From Spirosoma aureum (GTDB taxonomy: Bacteria > Bacteroidota > Bacteroidia > Cytophagales > Spirosomataceae), in the NCBI RefSeq assembly GCF_011604685.1, contig NZ_CP050063.1, forward strand, positions 6,303,001-6,367,000: 64,000 nt of DNA, written 5' to 3'. Shown here piece after piece: positions 8,654-16,977 of this stretch. The notes below the pieces were generated by a model, which did not search any database, was not told the DNA's origin, and saw only the letters and a list, made by a program, of their open reading frames with translations. Numbering within the stretch: position 1 is the stretch's first letter; each line of letters opens with the position of its first letter. The position numbers and the translations under genes are program-made.

Positions 8654-11600
8654 TTGCTCCTCGCAATTCGTAAACACGTGAGACCCGATTTCTTTCATAG
8701 AAACCTTTACGATCTGGCCGCCCTGGGAACTTTGTTCTCAGGGCTGACGCTCGCGCTACTGGTCGGATTCGCTAACAGGCCTGGCCAGCGGGCTAACCTG
8801 TTTTTAAGTTTAGCGCTTGGCGTCATCGTTGTAAAAACCAGTGGACTTTCAGCCGCTTTTTTACCGACCCTGGGGCCGCTGTTGTTTTTTTATACCAAGC
8901 ACCTGACTCGTCCGGATTGTCGGTTTCAACGCAAAGATTGGCTGCATTTTTGTCCGCTGCTGGTCGGATGTTGGATGCCGGTCTGGCTCGTTTTCATGTC
9001 GGTCACCCTCTATTTGTACTTCGCTCACCGACTCATACAAGCGTTCTATGGGCGACTGCGACCCGTGCTGATGGACAGGCCGCGTTTTGCGTTTCGCGGA
9101 CTGGAAAAAGCCCTGGTCCTGCTGGGCTGGTCCTGCTTGTTAACGTTAGTGAGTGAGTCGTTCTTTTTGGCCATGGCTGTTGTCCTGATGGGCATGGCCG
9201 TCGAGGTGATCCTCAAATCGGAGAGCCCTGTCAAACTAGGCATGCCAATCGCTGATCGATCGGATGCCCGGCAAAAAGGCCGAAAGCTAAAGGAAGCGGT
9301 GGCAGCAAACCATCTGTATGAGGATGCTGAACTGACATTGACAACGCTGGCGCTGAAACTGGCGATGCATCCCCATGAGTTGTCGCGGATCATCAACGTA
9401 GGGCTAGACAAGAACTTCAGCGATTTTATTAATGAATGTCGGGTTCGTGAAATTGTGCGAAAAATGCGGGATCCAGCCTACGATCGGCTCACGCTGTTGG
9501 GCATTGCCTATGAGTCGGGCTTTAATTCTAAAACGACGTTCAACCGGGTTTTCAAGGAGATGACCGGCAAAACCCCCTTCGAATACAAAAACAGCTTAAA
9601 AAAAGAGGTACCAATTCATGAATTGGTACCTCCCTCGCCGATACAGCCGCTAGTATTGCGTTCGGGAAGCTCGCCAACCAGGGCTACTGATAGCTCAATA
9701 CGCACGATCATGATCCGCAATTATCTCAAAATCGCCTTTCGCAATCTGAAGCGACAAAAAGTCTCAACCAGCATCAATGTGATTGGTCTGGCAATCGGCC
9801 TGGCTACGGGCATACTGATCATGCTGTATGTGCAGGACGAATTAGCCTACGACCGCTATAATGAGAAAGCGGATCAAATCGTCCGGGTCGGACTTAACCT
9901 CCAGTTAAACGGCAAGGACATTGGCGGATCCAGTTTAGGCCAGAATGCCGCCCGGGATCTGAAACAGGAATTTCCCGAAGTTCTAAAAGCAACGCGCATC
10001 CGCGGGTGGAGTGAGTTTGTCAGTTACGGAACAACCTCATTCCGACAGGATAATCTGATGCTTGCCGACTCCTCTTTTTTCGACGTATTCACCATCCCGT
10101 TCCTGAAAGGGAATCCGAAGCGGGCGCTGACCGAGCCCAACACAGTGGTATTGACCGAAGAAACGGCCCACAAATACTTCGGCAATCAAGATCCAGTCGG
10201 AAAAATCTTGTCGTTTGGTCCTGACAAGAGACCCTACCGAATTACGGGCGTAGTCCAAAATGTGCCGTCGAACTCCCATTTTCAGTTCGATATGCTGGCT
10301 ACCTTAGTCGGCCGGGATGAAAAAACAGATGGGTCGGGATGGCTTTATAGTATAGATTATCAAACCTATCTGCTACTGCCCGAGCACTACAATTACAACC
10401 AGTTGGCGGCCAAACTGTCCAGACTCGCGGAAAAACAGATGGGGAGTGATATCCAGAAATTTCTGAAACTGACGCCGAAACAGTTTCGCGAGCGGGGGGA
10501 TAATTTCGGGGCGTTTCTGCAACCGCTCACCGACATTCATTTGTATTCCAGGGACGCGTCAAGCGCTGGGGGGGCTATTCTGTACGTCTACGTACTGACG
10601 GCTATTGCGGCCTTTATGTTGCTGATCGCCTGTGTAAACTTCATGAACTTGTCGACGGCCACAGCGGTTCGTCGTTCGCGGGAGGTTGGCGTGCGGAAAG
10701 TGCTGGGTTCGGTGACGGGCCAATTGCAGCAACAGTTCCTACTTGAATCGGTCCTGCTAGCGATGATAGCGCTGCTGGTTGGGTTACTGTTGGTCGGTCT
10801 AGCGCTGCCCTTCTTTAATCAACTAACGGGCAAATCGCTTTCATTTCAGGTATTGACCCAACCCCTCATGGTCGCTGGTTTAGTAGCGAGTACAGGGCTG
10901 GTAGGACTGTTAGCCGGTAGTTACCCGGCTTTTTACCTGGCTTCCTTTACCCCGGTTTTGGTCTTGAAAGGCACGAGTTTAACCAGACGTGGAAGCTTTA
11001 CCCTGAGAAGCGGTTTGGTGGTCTTTCAATTTTTCATTACCATTTCGATGATCATTGCCACCCTAACGGCCGATCGGCAACTGCGGTACATGCAGGCGCA
11101 AAAACTGGGTTATAACCACGAACACGTGCTGGTGATTCACGATACGAATATGTTGGGCACTAACGAAGGCGTGTTTCGTGACCAGCTCGTTCAATCCCCT
11201 CAGGTTGTTATGGGAAGCATCTCTGGGCAGGTCCCCGTTGGCCGGACAAACCTGGATAACACCCCCGTCCGGGCCAAGAAAAATCCGGACCAAGGTGTCA
11301 TGAGTCGATTCTATTACGTTGACCCCGAGTACATTCCTACGTTGGAAATGCGTATCGTAGAGGGACGTAATTTTTCAAAAAATAGCCCGAGCGATGCTTC
11401 CGGTGTTATTCTGAATGAAACGGCGGTCAAGGCCTTAGGCTGGCAGAAGCATCCCATTGGCCAAGAAATAATCGGCCACACGGATGATAACGGGGTTCAT
11501 ACCATTTACCGGGTAGTTGGGGTTGTCAGCGACTTTCATTTCGAATCTCTGCGGCAGAAGATTGGGCCTGTGGTCATGTTTTTGGGTCGGAATTCAGGGA

Positions 11601-12130
11601 ATATTCTTCTCAAGACCCGTGCAAATAATCTGCCGCAGTTTTTGGCCTCCCTCAAGCAGCAATGGACGTCTTTTTCACCCGTTGCTCCGTTTAGTTATTC
11701 GTTTTTAGATGATCGGTTTGCGCAGGTGTATGTAGCCGAGCAAAAAATAGAACAGGTGTTAACGCTGTTCTCCAGTCTGACCATTTTCATTGCCTGTTTA
11801 GGCTTATTCGGATTAGCGACTTATACCGCTGAACAGCGTACCAAAGAGATTGGTGTACGGAAAGTATTGGGCGCATCGGTGGGCAGTGTAGTGGCCTTAC
11901 TTTCCAAAGACTTTCTCAAACTCATTCTGATCGCTTTGGTATTAGCTTCTCCCATTGCCTGGTGGGGGATGACTCATTGGCTGAACGAATTTGCCTATAA
12001 GGTTACGCTGGACTGGTGGATTTTTGCGCTGGCGGGCTTGCTGGCGGTTGGGATTGCCTTACTGACGGTAAGCTTCCAAAGTATAAAAGCCGCGTTAATG
12101 AATCCAGTGAAAAGCTTACGGAGTGACTAG
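8654..12130 (+). CDS. Fusion: membrane AraC-type regulator plus MacB/FtsX-type ABC permease
   Basis: A single 1158-residue frame joins two proteins. Residues 1 to about 200 hold several membrane helices. Residues about 210-310 are an AraC-type double helix-turn-helix (L-T-T-L-A-L-K-L-A-M-H-P-H-E-L-S, then I-A-Y-E-S-G-F-N-S-K-T-T-F-N-R-V-F-K-E). From M-I-R-N-Y-L-K-I-A-F-R-N-L (residue 353) the rest is a MacB-type permease: one N-terminal helix, a large periplasmic core, and two FtsX blocks with the signatures S-R-E-V-G-V-R-K-V-L-G and T-K-E-I-G-V-R-K-V-L-G. The start is TTG 8654; ATG 9710 could allow separate translation of the permease. Family knowledge: MacB-type permeases work with an ATPase and export factor; neither is adjacent. 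Likely roles are envelope stress sensing or efflux (inference). Confidence 0.85.
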   Translation: MLLAIRKHVRPDFFHRNLYDLAALGTLFSGLTLALLVGFANRPGQRANLFLSLALGVIVVKTSGLSAAFLPTLGPLLFFYTKHLTRPDCRFQRKDWLHFCPLLVGCWMPVWLVFMSVTLYLYFAHRLIQAFYGRLRPVLMDRPRFAFRGLEKALVLLGWSCLLTLVSESFFLAMAVVLMGMAVEVILKSESPVKLGMPIADRSDARQKGRKLKEAVAANHLYEDAELTLTTLALKLAMHPHELSRIINVGLDKNFSDFINECRVREIVRKMRDPAYDRLTLLGIAYESGFNSKTTFNRVFKEMTGKTPFEYKNSLKKEVPIHELVPPSPIQPLVLRSGSSPTRATDSSIRTIMIRNYLKIAFRNLKRQKVSTSINVIGLAIGLATGILIMLYVQDELAYDRYNEKADQIVRVGLNLQLNGKDIGGSSLGQNAARDLKQEFPEVLKATRIRGWSEFVSYGTTSFRQDNLMLADSSFFDVFTIPFLKGNPKRALTEPNTVVLTEETAHKYFGNQDPVGKILSFGPDKRPYRITGVVQNVPSNSHFQFDMLATLVGRDEKTDGSGWLYSIDYQTYLLLPEHYNYNQLAAKLSRLAEKQMGSDIQKFLKLTPKQFRERGDNFGAFLQPLTDIHLYSRDASSAGGAILYVYVLTAIAAFMLLIACVNFMNLSTATAVRRSREVGVRKVLGSVTGQLQQQFLLESVLLAMIALLVGLLLVGLALPFFNQLTGKSLSFQVLTQPLMVAGLVASTGLVGLLAGSYPAFYLASFTPVLVLKGTSLTRRGSFTLRSGLVVFQFFITISMIIATLTADRQLRYMQAQKLGYNHEHVLVIHDTNMLGTNEGVFRDQLVQSPQVVMGSISGQVPVGRTNLDNTPVRAKKNPDQGVMSRFYYVDPEYIPTLEMRIVEGRNFSKNSPSDASGVILNETAVKALGWQKHPIGQEIIGHTDDNGVHTIYRVVGVVSDFHFESLRQKIGPVVMFLGRNSGNILLKTRANNLPQFLASLKQQWTSFSPVAPFSYSFLDDRFAQVYVAEQKIEQVLTLFSSLTIFIACLGLFGLATYTAEQRTKEIGVRKVLGASVGSVVALLSKDFLKLILIALVLASPIAWWGMTHWLNEFAYKVTLDWWIFALAGLLAVGIALLTVSFQSIKAALMNPVKSLRSD
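9605..9632. repeat. Perfect 28-bp palindrome inside the fusion linker
   Basis: GAGGTACCAATTCA (9605-9618) is followed directly by its exact reverse complement (9619-9632). It falls at codons about 317-327, precisely in the linker between the helix-turn-helix domain and the permease, and about 80 bp before the internal ATG at 9710. A strong RNA hairpin here could affect read-through between the two halves. Confidence 0.9.
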
Positions 12131-12152
12131 AGGAGAAATTGGAGTCGTTTAA

Positions 12153-12191
12153 CCCCTCTAGGCATTAACTCTGCGTGAATGCCTAGAGGGG
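12153..12191. terminator. Strong hairpin after the fusion gene
   Basis: A perfect 14-bp inverted repeat: CCCCTCTAGGCATT (12153-12166) and AATGCCTAGAGGGG (12178-12191), with an 11-nt loop, 22 bp after the stop. There is no strong T-run, so it may act as a processing or 3'-stabilising structure rather than an intrinsic terminator. Confidence 0.6.
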
Positions 12192-12211
12192 CTTACGAGT
12201 TTATGTCTATT

Positions 12212-12277
12212 CCAAAAAATGCCCTATTCCTGAGTCAGAGAAATACCAGTGTCTCACGTAGGAGGGTTATTTGAGAT
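12212..12277 (+). repeat. Dispersed hairpin repeat, copy 2
   Basis: Head CCAAAAAATGCCCTATTCCT (12212-12231), then a hairpin TCTCA (12252-12256) / TGAGA (12272-12276) with loop AGGAG. It lies in the 336-bp gap after the fusion gene, which holds no gene. Confidence 0.65.
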
Positions 12278-12466
12278 TAGCAACCTCTAAACTATGCCTA
12301 TAGGCTTACTAATTGATTAGCCGGATGAAATGCCGTTAGTTCAGTAAGCACCTACATAAAATTAATTAAATCGTATAGGTTCGACAACAAGCCAACCAAA
12401 TAAGTTTCGATCTCAAGCCGTCAAATACTAATTGTTCATCCCTATTTTGGTCAAAACCTAAATCCT

Positions 12467-12886
12467 ATGCTGTCAAAATACTTTTGGATGACCGGCTCGT
12501 TGATCATTATTACATTAGGATGTATTCACCTGTATTTGACATTTTTTACCACTGCTTTTTCGTCAAGAAATGAGCCGATGATTCAGCAGATGAAAGCCAC
12601 TTCGGCTATGCTAAACCCAGCCATAAACATGTGGAAGGCCTGGATTGGGTTTAATGCCAGTCACAGTAGTGGGCTATTGTTTATTGGCTTGGTTAATTTC
12701 TATTTAGCGCTTCGCTACTTTAGCTCTGTTCAGTCCGACCCTTTCTTTTTTCTTGCTACAATCTTTGCGATTGGCTTTTACGTTTGGTTAGCCCAAAGGT
12801 ACTGGTTTACCCTACCCTTGGTAGGCGTATCGATAGCCCTAATTTGTTTCGTAGCGTCTTACATTTTGAGCTTGGTAAACGATTAA
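12467..12886 (+). CDS. Small four-helix membrane protein
   Basis: The product of 139 residues has four hydrophobic helices (about 8-30, 65-85, 88-108, 112-135). A conserved-looking block W-K-A-W-I-G-F-N-A-S-H-S-S-G sits before helix 2. This layout fits the LIC_13387-type family of small bacterial membrane proteins (recognition by memory, moderate certainty), whose function is unknown. It is a cytoplasmic-membrane protein with no operon partner: the MITE and the cupin-like gene follow on the same strand after gaps. Confidence 0.75.
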   Translation: MLSKYFWMTGSLIIITLGCIHLYLTFFTTAFSSRNEPMIQQMKATSAMLNPAINMWKAWIGFNASHSSGLLFIGLVNFYLALRYFSSVQSDPFFFLATIFAIGFYVWLAQRYWFTLPLVGVSIALICFVASYILSLVND

Positions 12887-12929
12887 TTGAGTATCGACTA
12901 GTCTGTCTAGCTTATCTATCAGTAGGAGC

Positions 12930-13078
12930 GTGGCTGTTGCACAACTCTATTTACTGGGTTACGGAGCCAATAAAGTATAAGGCCAGGCAGTCAGGAACTA
13001 CCAAATGGCCTGTTTTACACGTCAAAAGTTTCGAAAATCGCTATGGTTTAGGCATTGTTGGGGTTGTGCAACAGCCAC
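12930..13078. mobile_element. 149-bp MITE with 16-bp terminal inverted repeats
   Basis: The left end GTGGCTGTTGCACAAC (12930-12945) and right end GTTGTGCAACAGCCAC (13063-13078) are perfect inverted repeats. The element is flanked by the 4-bp direct repeat GAGC (12926-12929 and 13079-13082), which is a target-site duplication. There is no coding capacity, so it would need a transposase in trans. A 4-bp duplication and G-C-T-G-T-T-G-C-A-C-A-A-C-like ends would fit an IS5-family relative (inference). Confidence 0.85.
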
Positions 13079-13100
13079 GAGCGTTTAGGGAGACGGTTAC

Positions 13101-13121
13101 TTTTTAATATCTGTCCAATGC
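13101..13121. repeat. 21-nt sequence shared with 16725-16745
   Basis: TTTTTAATATCTGTCCAATG plus C here matches 16725-16745 except for one T/C change. Weaker similarity continues for about 25 nt. Here it follows the MITE; at the other site it follows hairpin repeat copy 3. Confidence 0.6.
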
Positions 13122-13163
13122 TAACAGTCGAATACGGTATAAACTCTCAACTAACTTCGTTAC

Positions 13164-13171
13164 TATTTTTG
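13164..13171 (+). promoter_or_regulatory. Candidate -7 box (TATTTTTG)
   Basis: It matches the Bacteroidota -7 consensus TAnnTTTG, 53 bp before ATG 13225. No clear -33 TTTG lies at the expected distance, so this is only a half match. Confidence 0.3.
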
Positions 13172-13224
13172 CAGTTGACAACAAAGCGGCAGCGGCCGGC
13201 TACTGCTCAGGCCAACCCAAATCT

Positions 13225-13662
13225 ATGCAATCGTATTCAACCCCCAAAGACATTATTCGCCTGGAGCGAATGAATAAAACCTTCACTAAATATCACTTAG
13301 GCGATGGCCGGGTGCTGCATCATTTTACGGCGGCCAATGACGAACTGTTTCATGATCACCCATGGTCTTTTCGCACGACCATTTTGTCGGGGGGGTACAT
13401 TGAGGTAGTAGCAGAGCCAAAAGGCGACGGGACGTTAGCCCTGACCAGTCACAAGCGCCTACCGGGGACAACGCACCATGTCCAGGCGGGAACGATCCAC
13501 AAGCTGAGTGGGCTCCTGAAAGGGGACTGCTGGACAATCATTGCACCCGGTAAGCCTGAGCGCAAGTCGGGCTTCTATAAGGCGGATGAAGCTGGCGTCT
13601 GGCACCGGTTCTGGAACCAGCGAAAATGGCGATTAATGGTAGCGGTACCGAGTCCAGCCTGA
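13225..13662 (+). CDS. Cupin-like protein of unknown function
   Basis: The product has 145 residues and no signal peptide. It has histidine-rich strands typical of the cupin fold: H-D-H-P-W-S-F at about 44-50, then H-H-V-Q-A-G-T-I-H-K-L near 84-94. The spacing suggests a metal site built from the H-x-H motif and a later His. Glycine turns (S-G-G-Y-I-E-V) and the end W-R-L-M-V-A-V-P support a small beta barrel. Family knowledge: such short cupins can be dioxygenases, isomerases or sugar-binding proteins; nothing indicates which. A second in-frame ATG lies at 13270 (M-N-K-T-F). It is an isolated gene on the plus strand. Confidence 0.7.
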   Translation: MQSYSTPKDIIRLERMNKTFTKYHLGDGRVLHHFTAANDELFHDHPWSFRTTILSGGYIEVVAEPKGDGTLALTSHKRLPGTTHHVQAGTIHKLSGLLKGDCWTIIAPGKPERKSGFYKADEAGVWHRFWNQRKWRLMVAVPSPA

Positions 13663-13797
13663 AACACCAACTCCCCAAACCAGCGTTTTCGCGAAACTCC
13701 TACCGCTGGCGATAATCTATCTGAAATTTTTGTAGATTGACTACCATATTGGCACTTATTGAAAACTCTGATGCATGTCATCCATTAGGTTGCACTT

Positions 13798-14334
13798 ATG
13801 AAAGGATCACTACTTTTTACCTTTGTCATAGGATTGGCACTGGCTTGTCAACAGGAAAAGACTAATTCGGTCGAGACTACAACCGATCCTAACTCCCAAG
13901 AGTCAAAGCAGGAAAGAAACAAACGGATTGTGCTAGCTCGGATGCACGGATTTGAGTCAGGCAATGTGGATTCAGTCATCAGAGCCGAAAATACGGTCGT
14001 CGATTTTATCGACCGTCGAGAAGGCAGTGCTCCCAAAAAAGGGATTCAAAACGCCCGAGCTGGTTTACTGCAATTGATGAAAGCTTTCCCCGACTATAAG
14101 GGCACCAATTTTATGGCCGTAGCGGAAGGGGATGATGTACTAGTTTATGGCGAATGGAGTGGTACCTGGAAAAATGATTTCCTAGGCCAGAAAGCCACAG
14201 GTAAGTCCTTTAAGACCAATGATGTGGCTATATTAAAGTTGAGCTCAGAAGGGAAAGTATTGGAGCATCACGGCATTCAACCTTTTGCCACAATAGCTAA
14301 GCAAGTCGGACTGCGCCTACCTGAACAGCCTTAA
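13798..14334 (+). CDS. Lipoprotein with SnoaL/ester-cyclase-like NTF2 fold
   Basis: The product has 178 residues. The N-terminus ends in I-G-L-A-L-A-C (Cys17), a lipobox, so the protein is membrane-anchored. The body reads as a SnoaL-like (NTF2-fold) domain: F-E-S-G-N-V-D-S-V, then G-I-Q-N-A-R-A-G-L-L-Q-L-M-K-A-F-P-D-Y, then V-Y-G-E-W-S-G-T-W and a long C-terminal strand. Family knowledge: SnoaL-like proteins bind small molecules in a cone-shaped pocket, and many have no known substrate. It resembles the three NTF2-like lipoproteins further right only in fold class. It is a single gene. Confidence 0.75.
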   Translation: MKGSLLFTFVIGLALACQQEKTNSVETTTDPNSQESKQERNKRIVLARMHGFESGNVDSVIRAENTVVDFIDRREGSAPKKGIQNARAGLLQLMKAFPDYKGTNFMAVAEGDDVLVYGEWSGTWKNDFLGQKATGKSFKTNDVAILKLSSEGKVLEHHGIQPFATIAKQVGLRLPEQP

Positions 14335-14519
14335 ACGCTTTTATGATGAAAAAATAAATTATCCCCTTGTTATATAAGTGCGTATACGAAACTCCAGCCT
14401 AAAGACCGTCTCGTCAAACGCCCCTTTTTTTAACTTCAAAGAAATAGTGATCTTAGCTACTTGCGCCAAAGGAATGACTGTTCATTATCCAGCCCTGTTA
14501 ACGTTGACTAGATTCGCCA

Positions 14520-15794
14520 ATGAATAAGCCGCTATTGGACGTTATTGTGGTTGGCGCGGGGCATGCTGGGATTTGCGTCAGCTATTATCTGACCAAACTT
14601 GGAGTCAGCCATCTGGTCTTTGAGCAGGGACGAATCGGGGAATCCTGGCGTTCCCAGCGTTGGGATTCGTTTAAGATGAACTCGGCTAACAAATTGAATC
14701 TGCTTCCCCAACAGGAGCCCTATTTTGGTAACCCCGAGGCCTTTACTGGTGCAATTGAATTTGCTTTGGCGCTGGAGACCTATGTACAACAGAAAAATCT
14801 GCCGGTCAAAGAATACTGTCCGGTGGTGGCCGTGCATACTGACCAGAAACGAGCTGTTTTTCGGGTTACCGTCTCTCCAGAGGGCAAAGAGACAACTTAT
14901 TTCAGCCGGCAGCTTGTTATCGCTTCGGGTGGGCAGAATAGGATTCTACTGCCTCATATTGCTCATCACCTACCCAAGTCGGTGGTGCAACTGCACGCCA
15001 GTGAATACAAAAATGCTCATCAACTTCCTGACGGAAATGTACTGGTGATAGGGAGTGCCCAATCCGGAACCCAGATCGCCCAGGATTTGCTGCGTTCGGG
15101 TCGGAATGTTTTTCTCTCGACGGCCCGGGTTGGCCGGATTCCAAGACGCTACCGGGGCAAAGATATTTTCGACTGGTTGGTTGAGATTGGGTTTTATGAT
15201 ACCCCTACTGACGAAATAAGTTCCTCGTCTTTGTTACAGGTCAGAAACCCGCAGGTGTCGGGAGCCGGTGAGCGGGGGAAAACCACGAGCTTACAGTCCC
15301 TAGCCAGAAGTGGAGCCGTCATACTGGGCCGAGCGGACCGAGCCCAGGCAAATACTATTTATTTTCAGCCCGATACAGCTGAGAACGTTAGGTATGCTGA
15401 CGAATTTTCTCGGCATGTGAAACAGCTCATCGATGAGTACATTCAAACGAATAAGGTGTTGTCTCCCCTTGCCGAGATTGACTCGGATGATTTGCCGGAT
15501 GAAGATGCCTCCTGTGCGTCTGATCTAACTCAACTGAATCTAGTAAAGGAGACAATTACCTCAATCATCTGGACGACCGGGTTTAGGGGCGATTTTAGCT
15601 ATCTGAAACTGCCCGTGCTCAATGAGGAGAAGTTACCCAGGCACCGAAACGGAGTTGGCGCAGTCAAGGGACTTTATTTTATCGGGCTCCCCTGGTTAAG
15701 GAAACGAAAATCGGCGATAATCCTAGGAATCAGAGAAGATGCGGAGTTTATTGTTGATCAGATTGTAAAAAGCAGCTTCCAAGGCAGTAAGTAA
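14520..15794 (+). CDS. FAD/NAD(P)-dependent monooxygenase-like flavoprotein
   Basis: A 424-residue cytoplasmic flavoprotein. The FAD-binding motif V-V-G-A-G-H-A-G lies at about 11-18 and the NAD(P)-binding motif V-I-G-S-A-Q-S-G at about 176-183. Between them are the conserved E-Q-G-R-I-G-E-S-W-R segment and W-D-S-F-K-M-N, and an A-T-G-like motif occurs as I-W-T-T-G-F-R-G-D near 349. This is the layout of flavin-containing monooxygenase / CzcO-type proteins. Substrate is unknown. The second Rossmann motif reads G-S-A-Q-S-G instead of G-x-G-x-x-G/A, as in several family members. It is a single gene with no pathway neighbours. Confidence 0.85.
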   Translation: MNKPLLDVIVVGAGHAGICVSYYLTKLGVSHLVFEQGRIGESWRSQRWDSFKMNSANKLNLLPQQEPYFGNPEAFTGAIEFALALETYVQQKNLPVKEYCPVVAVHTDQKRAVFRVTVSPEGKETTYFSRQLVIASGGQNRILLPHIAHHLPKSVVQLHASEYKNAHQLPDGNVLVIGSAQSGTQIAQDLLRSGRNVFLSTARVGRIPRRYRGKDIFDWLVEIGFYDTPTDEISSSSLLQVRNPQVSGAGERGKTTSLQSLARSGAVILGRADRAQANTIYFQPDTAENVRYADEFSRHVKQLIDEYIQTNKVLSPLAEIDSDDLPDEDASCASDLTQLNLVKETITSIIWTTGFRGDFSYLKLPVLNEEKLPRHRNGVGAVKGLYFIGLPWLRKRKSAIILGIREDAEFIVDQIVKSSFQGSK

Positions 15795-16078
15795 AAAACA
15801 CGCCCGAAAGAATTCTATCGTTTCCCTTCAGAAGATTGGATCGTTCCTTCCATAAGGGCTGATCCAGCAATAAATCCTCGTATGCGACGGATAGTCATCG
15901 ACAAATAGTAAAATAACCCGTCAAATTAAACGCCCGTTTTCAATGGTAATCTGTTTAATCTGAAAATGATAGTTGCCGAAAAACCAGAGGGGGTTACTGA
16001 CTGGGAATTAATAAGTTCTAGCTGTTTTTGCCTTTTAACAGGCTATTACCCGCTTCTATAGTTCAACTCTTGATCGAC

Positions 16079-16606
16079 TTATCCCCGAAGTAGCGTAAAG
16101 ACAGCCTGAGCAAAGTCAGCTCGTAAATTCTTGTCAATCAGTGTATCGTACAAATCGGACAGGACAATGACTTGCTTTTGGGCGGTGTCAAGCTGGATCA
16201 CAAAATTTAAATTGTAGGTTATTCGGTCACCCCGACCAGTCCTGGTTACAAACTCATGCCCCGTCTCGTAAGGTCGGAAATAATCCACTGTGGTAACGAC
16301 TAGGTAATTGTTCGAATCTACCCACTGCTTGTAATAAATTAAAAAACCGCCTACTTGCCCAGGTAAACTGCTTAAGTGAGTCATCAACTCGCTGATTTCT
16401 AGTCCGGCTTTAAAGTTCATCCTATCCACGGGTCTGTAAAGCGACAGAGCGAATTCTTCACCCAGAGCCGTATTTTGCTGGAGTTGCTTGCTAAAGCGAT
16501 TCGTAGCTTTTTTCAAAGCCCTATTTTGAAAAAAAGGGTAGAGCATGAAGGCGAGACTAATTATGACAGACAGCGTCCAGACAATAATAAACTCGGTGTA
16601 ATGCAT
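16079..16606 (-). CDS. Membrane-anchored protein of unknown function
   Basis: The product has 175 residues with one N-terminal transmembrane helix (about 5-27) followed by a basic segment, so the rest is probably cytoplasmic. The soluble part alternates strands and aromatic residues (Y-Y-K-Q-W-V-D-S-N-N-Y, Y-F-R-P-Y-E-T-G-H-E-F) and ends in an amphipathic helix. No motif is recognised. It lies alone on the minus strand. Hairpin repeat copy 3 lies about 45 bp upstream of its start. Confidence 0.6.
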   Translation of the reverse strand: MHYTEFIIVWTLSVIISLAFMLYPFFQNRALKKATNRFSKQLQQNTALGEEFALSLYRPVDRMNFKAGLEISELMTHLSSLPGQVGGFLIYYKQWVDSNNYLVVTTVDYFRPYETGHEFVTRTGRGDRITYNLNFVIQLDTAQKQVIVLSDLYDTLIDKNLRADFAQAVFTLLRG

Positions 16607-16977
16607 TGGGCGAGGGGTTCATAGCCTAAAAGCTTTAGTTGTGATCAACCTAACGCCCATTTCTTGAAGCATATCCATTCGACTTTCTTCGTCTCAGTTA
16701 GGAGCGAATTATGAGACATAAATTTTTTTAATATCTGTCCAACGCCATCCGTAGCATACAGGGTATTTTTGATAGATTTACTGAATGTCATAAATCCTTC
16801 TTTTCCGAATTGCTTCGCTTAATTAAGTCATTGGTTTTCATAACTATAAAATTTGAGTTTACTTCGTAGCGGATTTACCGTGTTGATTACAAGGCCTGCG
16901 CTACCCAGGATACGCGGTACCGAGTTCAACCTTCGGGACGCGCGTATTGATTTCTTGATGAGTGATCAACAAATAGA
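16607..16977. other. Intergenic region with hairpin repeat copy 3
   Basis: It is a divergent spacer between the leftward membrane protein and the rightward response regulator. Contents are hairpin repeat copy 3 (16649-16719) and the 21-nt sequence shared with 13101-13121 (16725-16745). No gene is seen. Confidence 0.5.
16649..16719 (+). repeat. Dispersed hairpin repeat, copy 3
   Basis: Head TAACGCCCATTTCTTGAAGC (16651-16670) matches copy 1, then a hairpin GTCTCA (16691-16696) / TGAGAC (16712-16717) with loop AGGAG. Stem bases differ from copy 1 but stay paired. Confidence 0.7.

Noticed and set aside
12784..13273. Rightward frames overlapping the membrane gene and the MITE
   Set aside because: They cross the MITE end and the real gene in other frames; composition is not protein-like.
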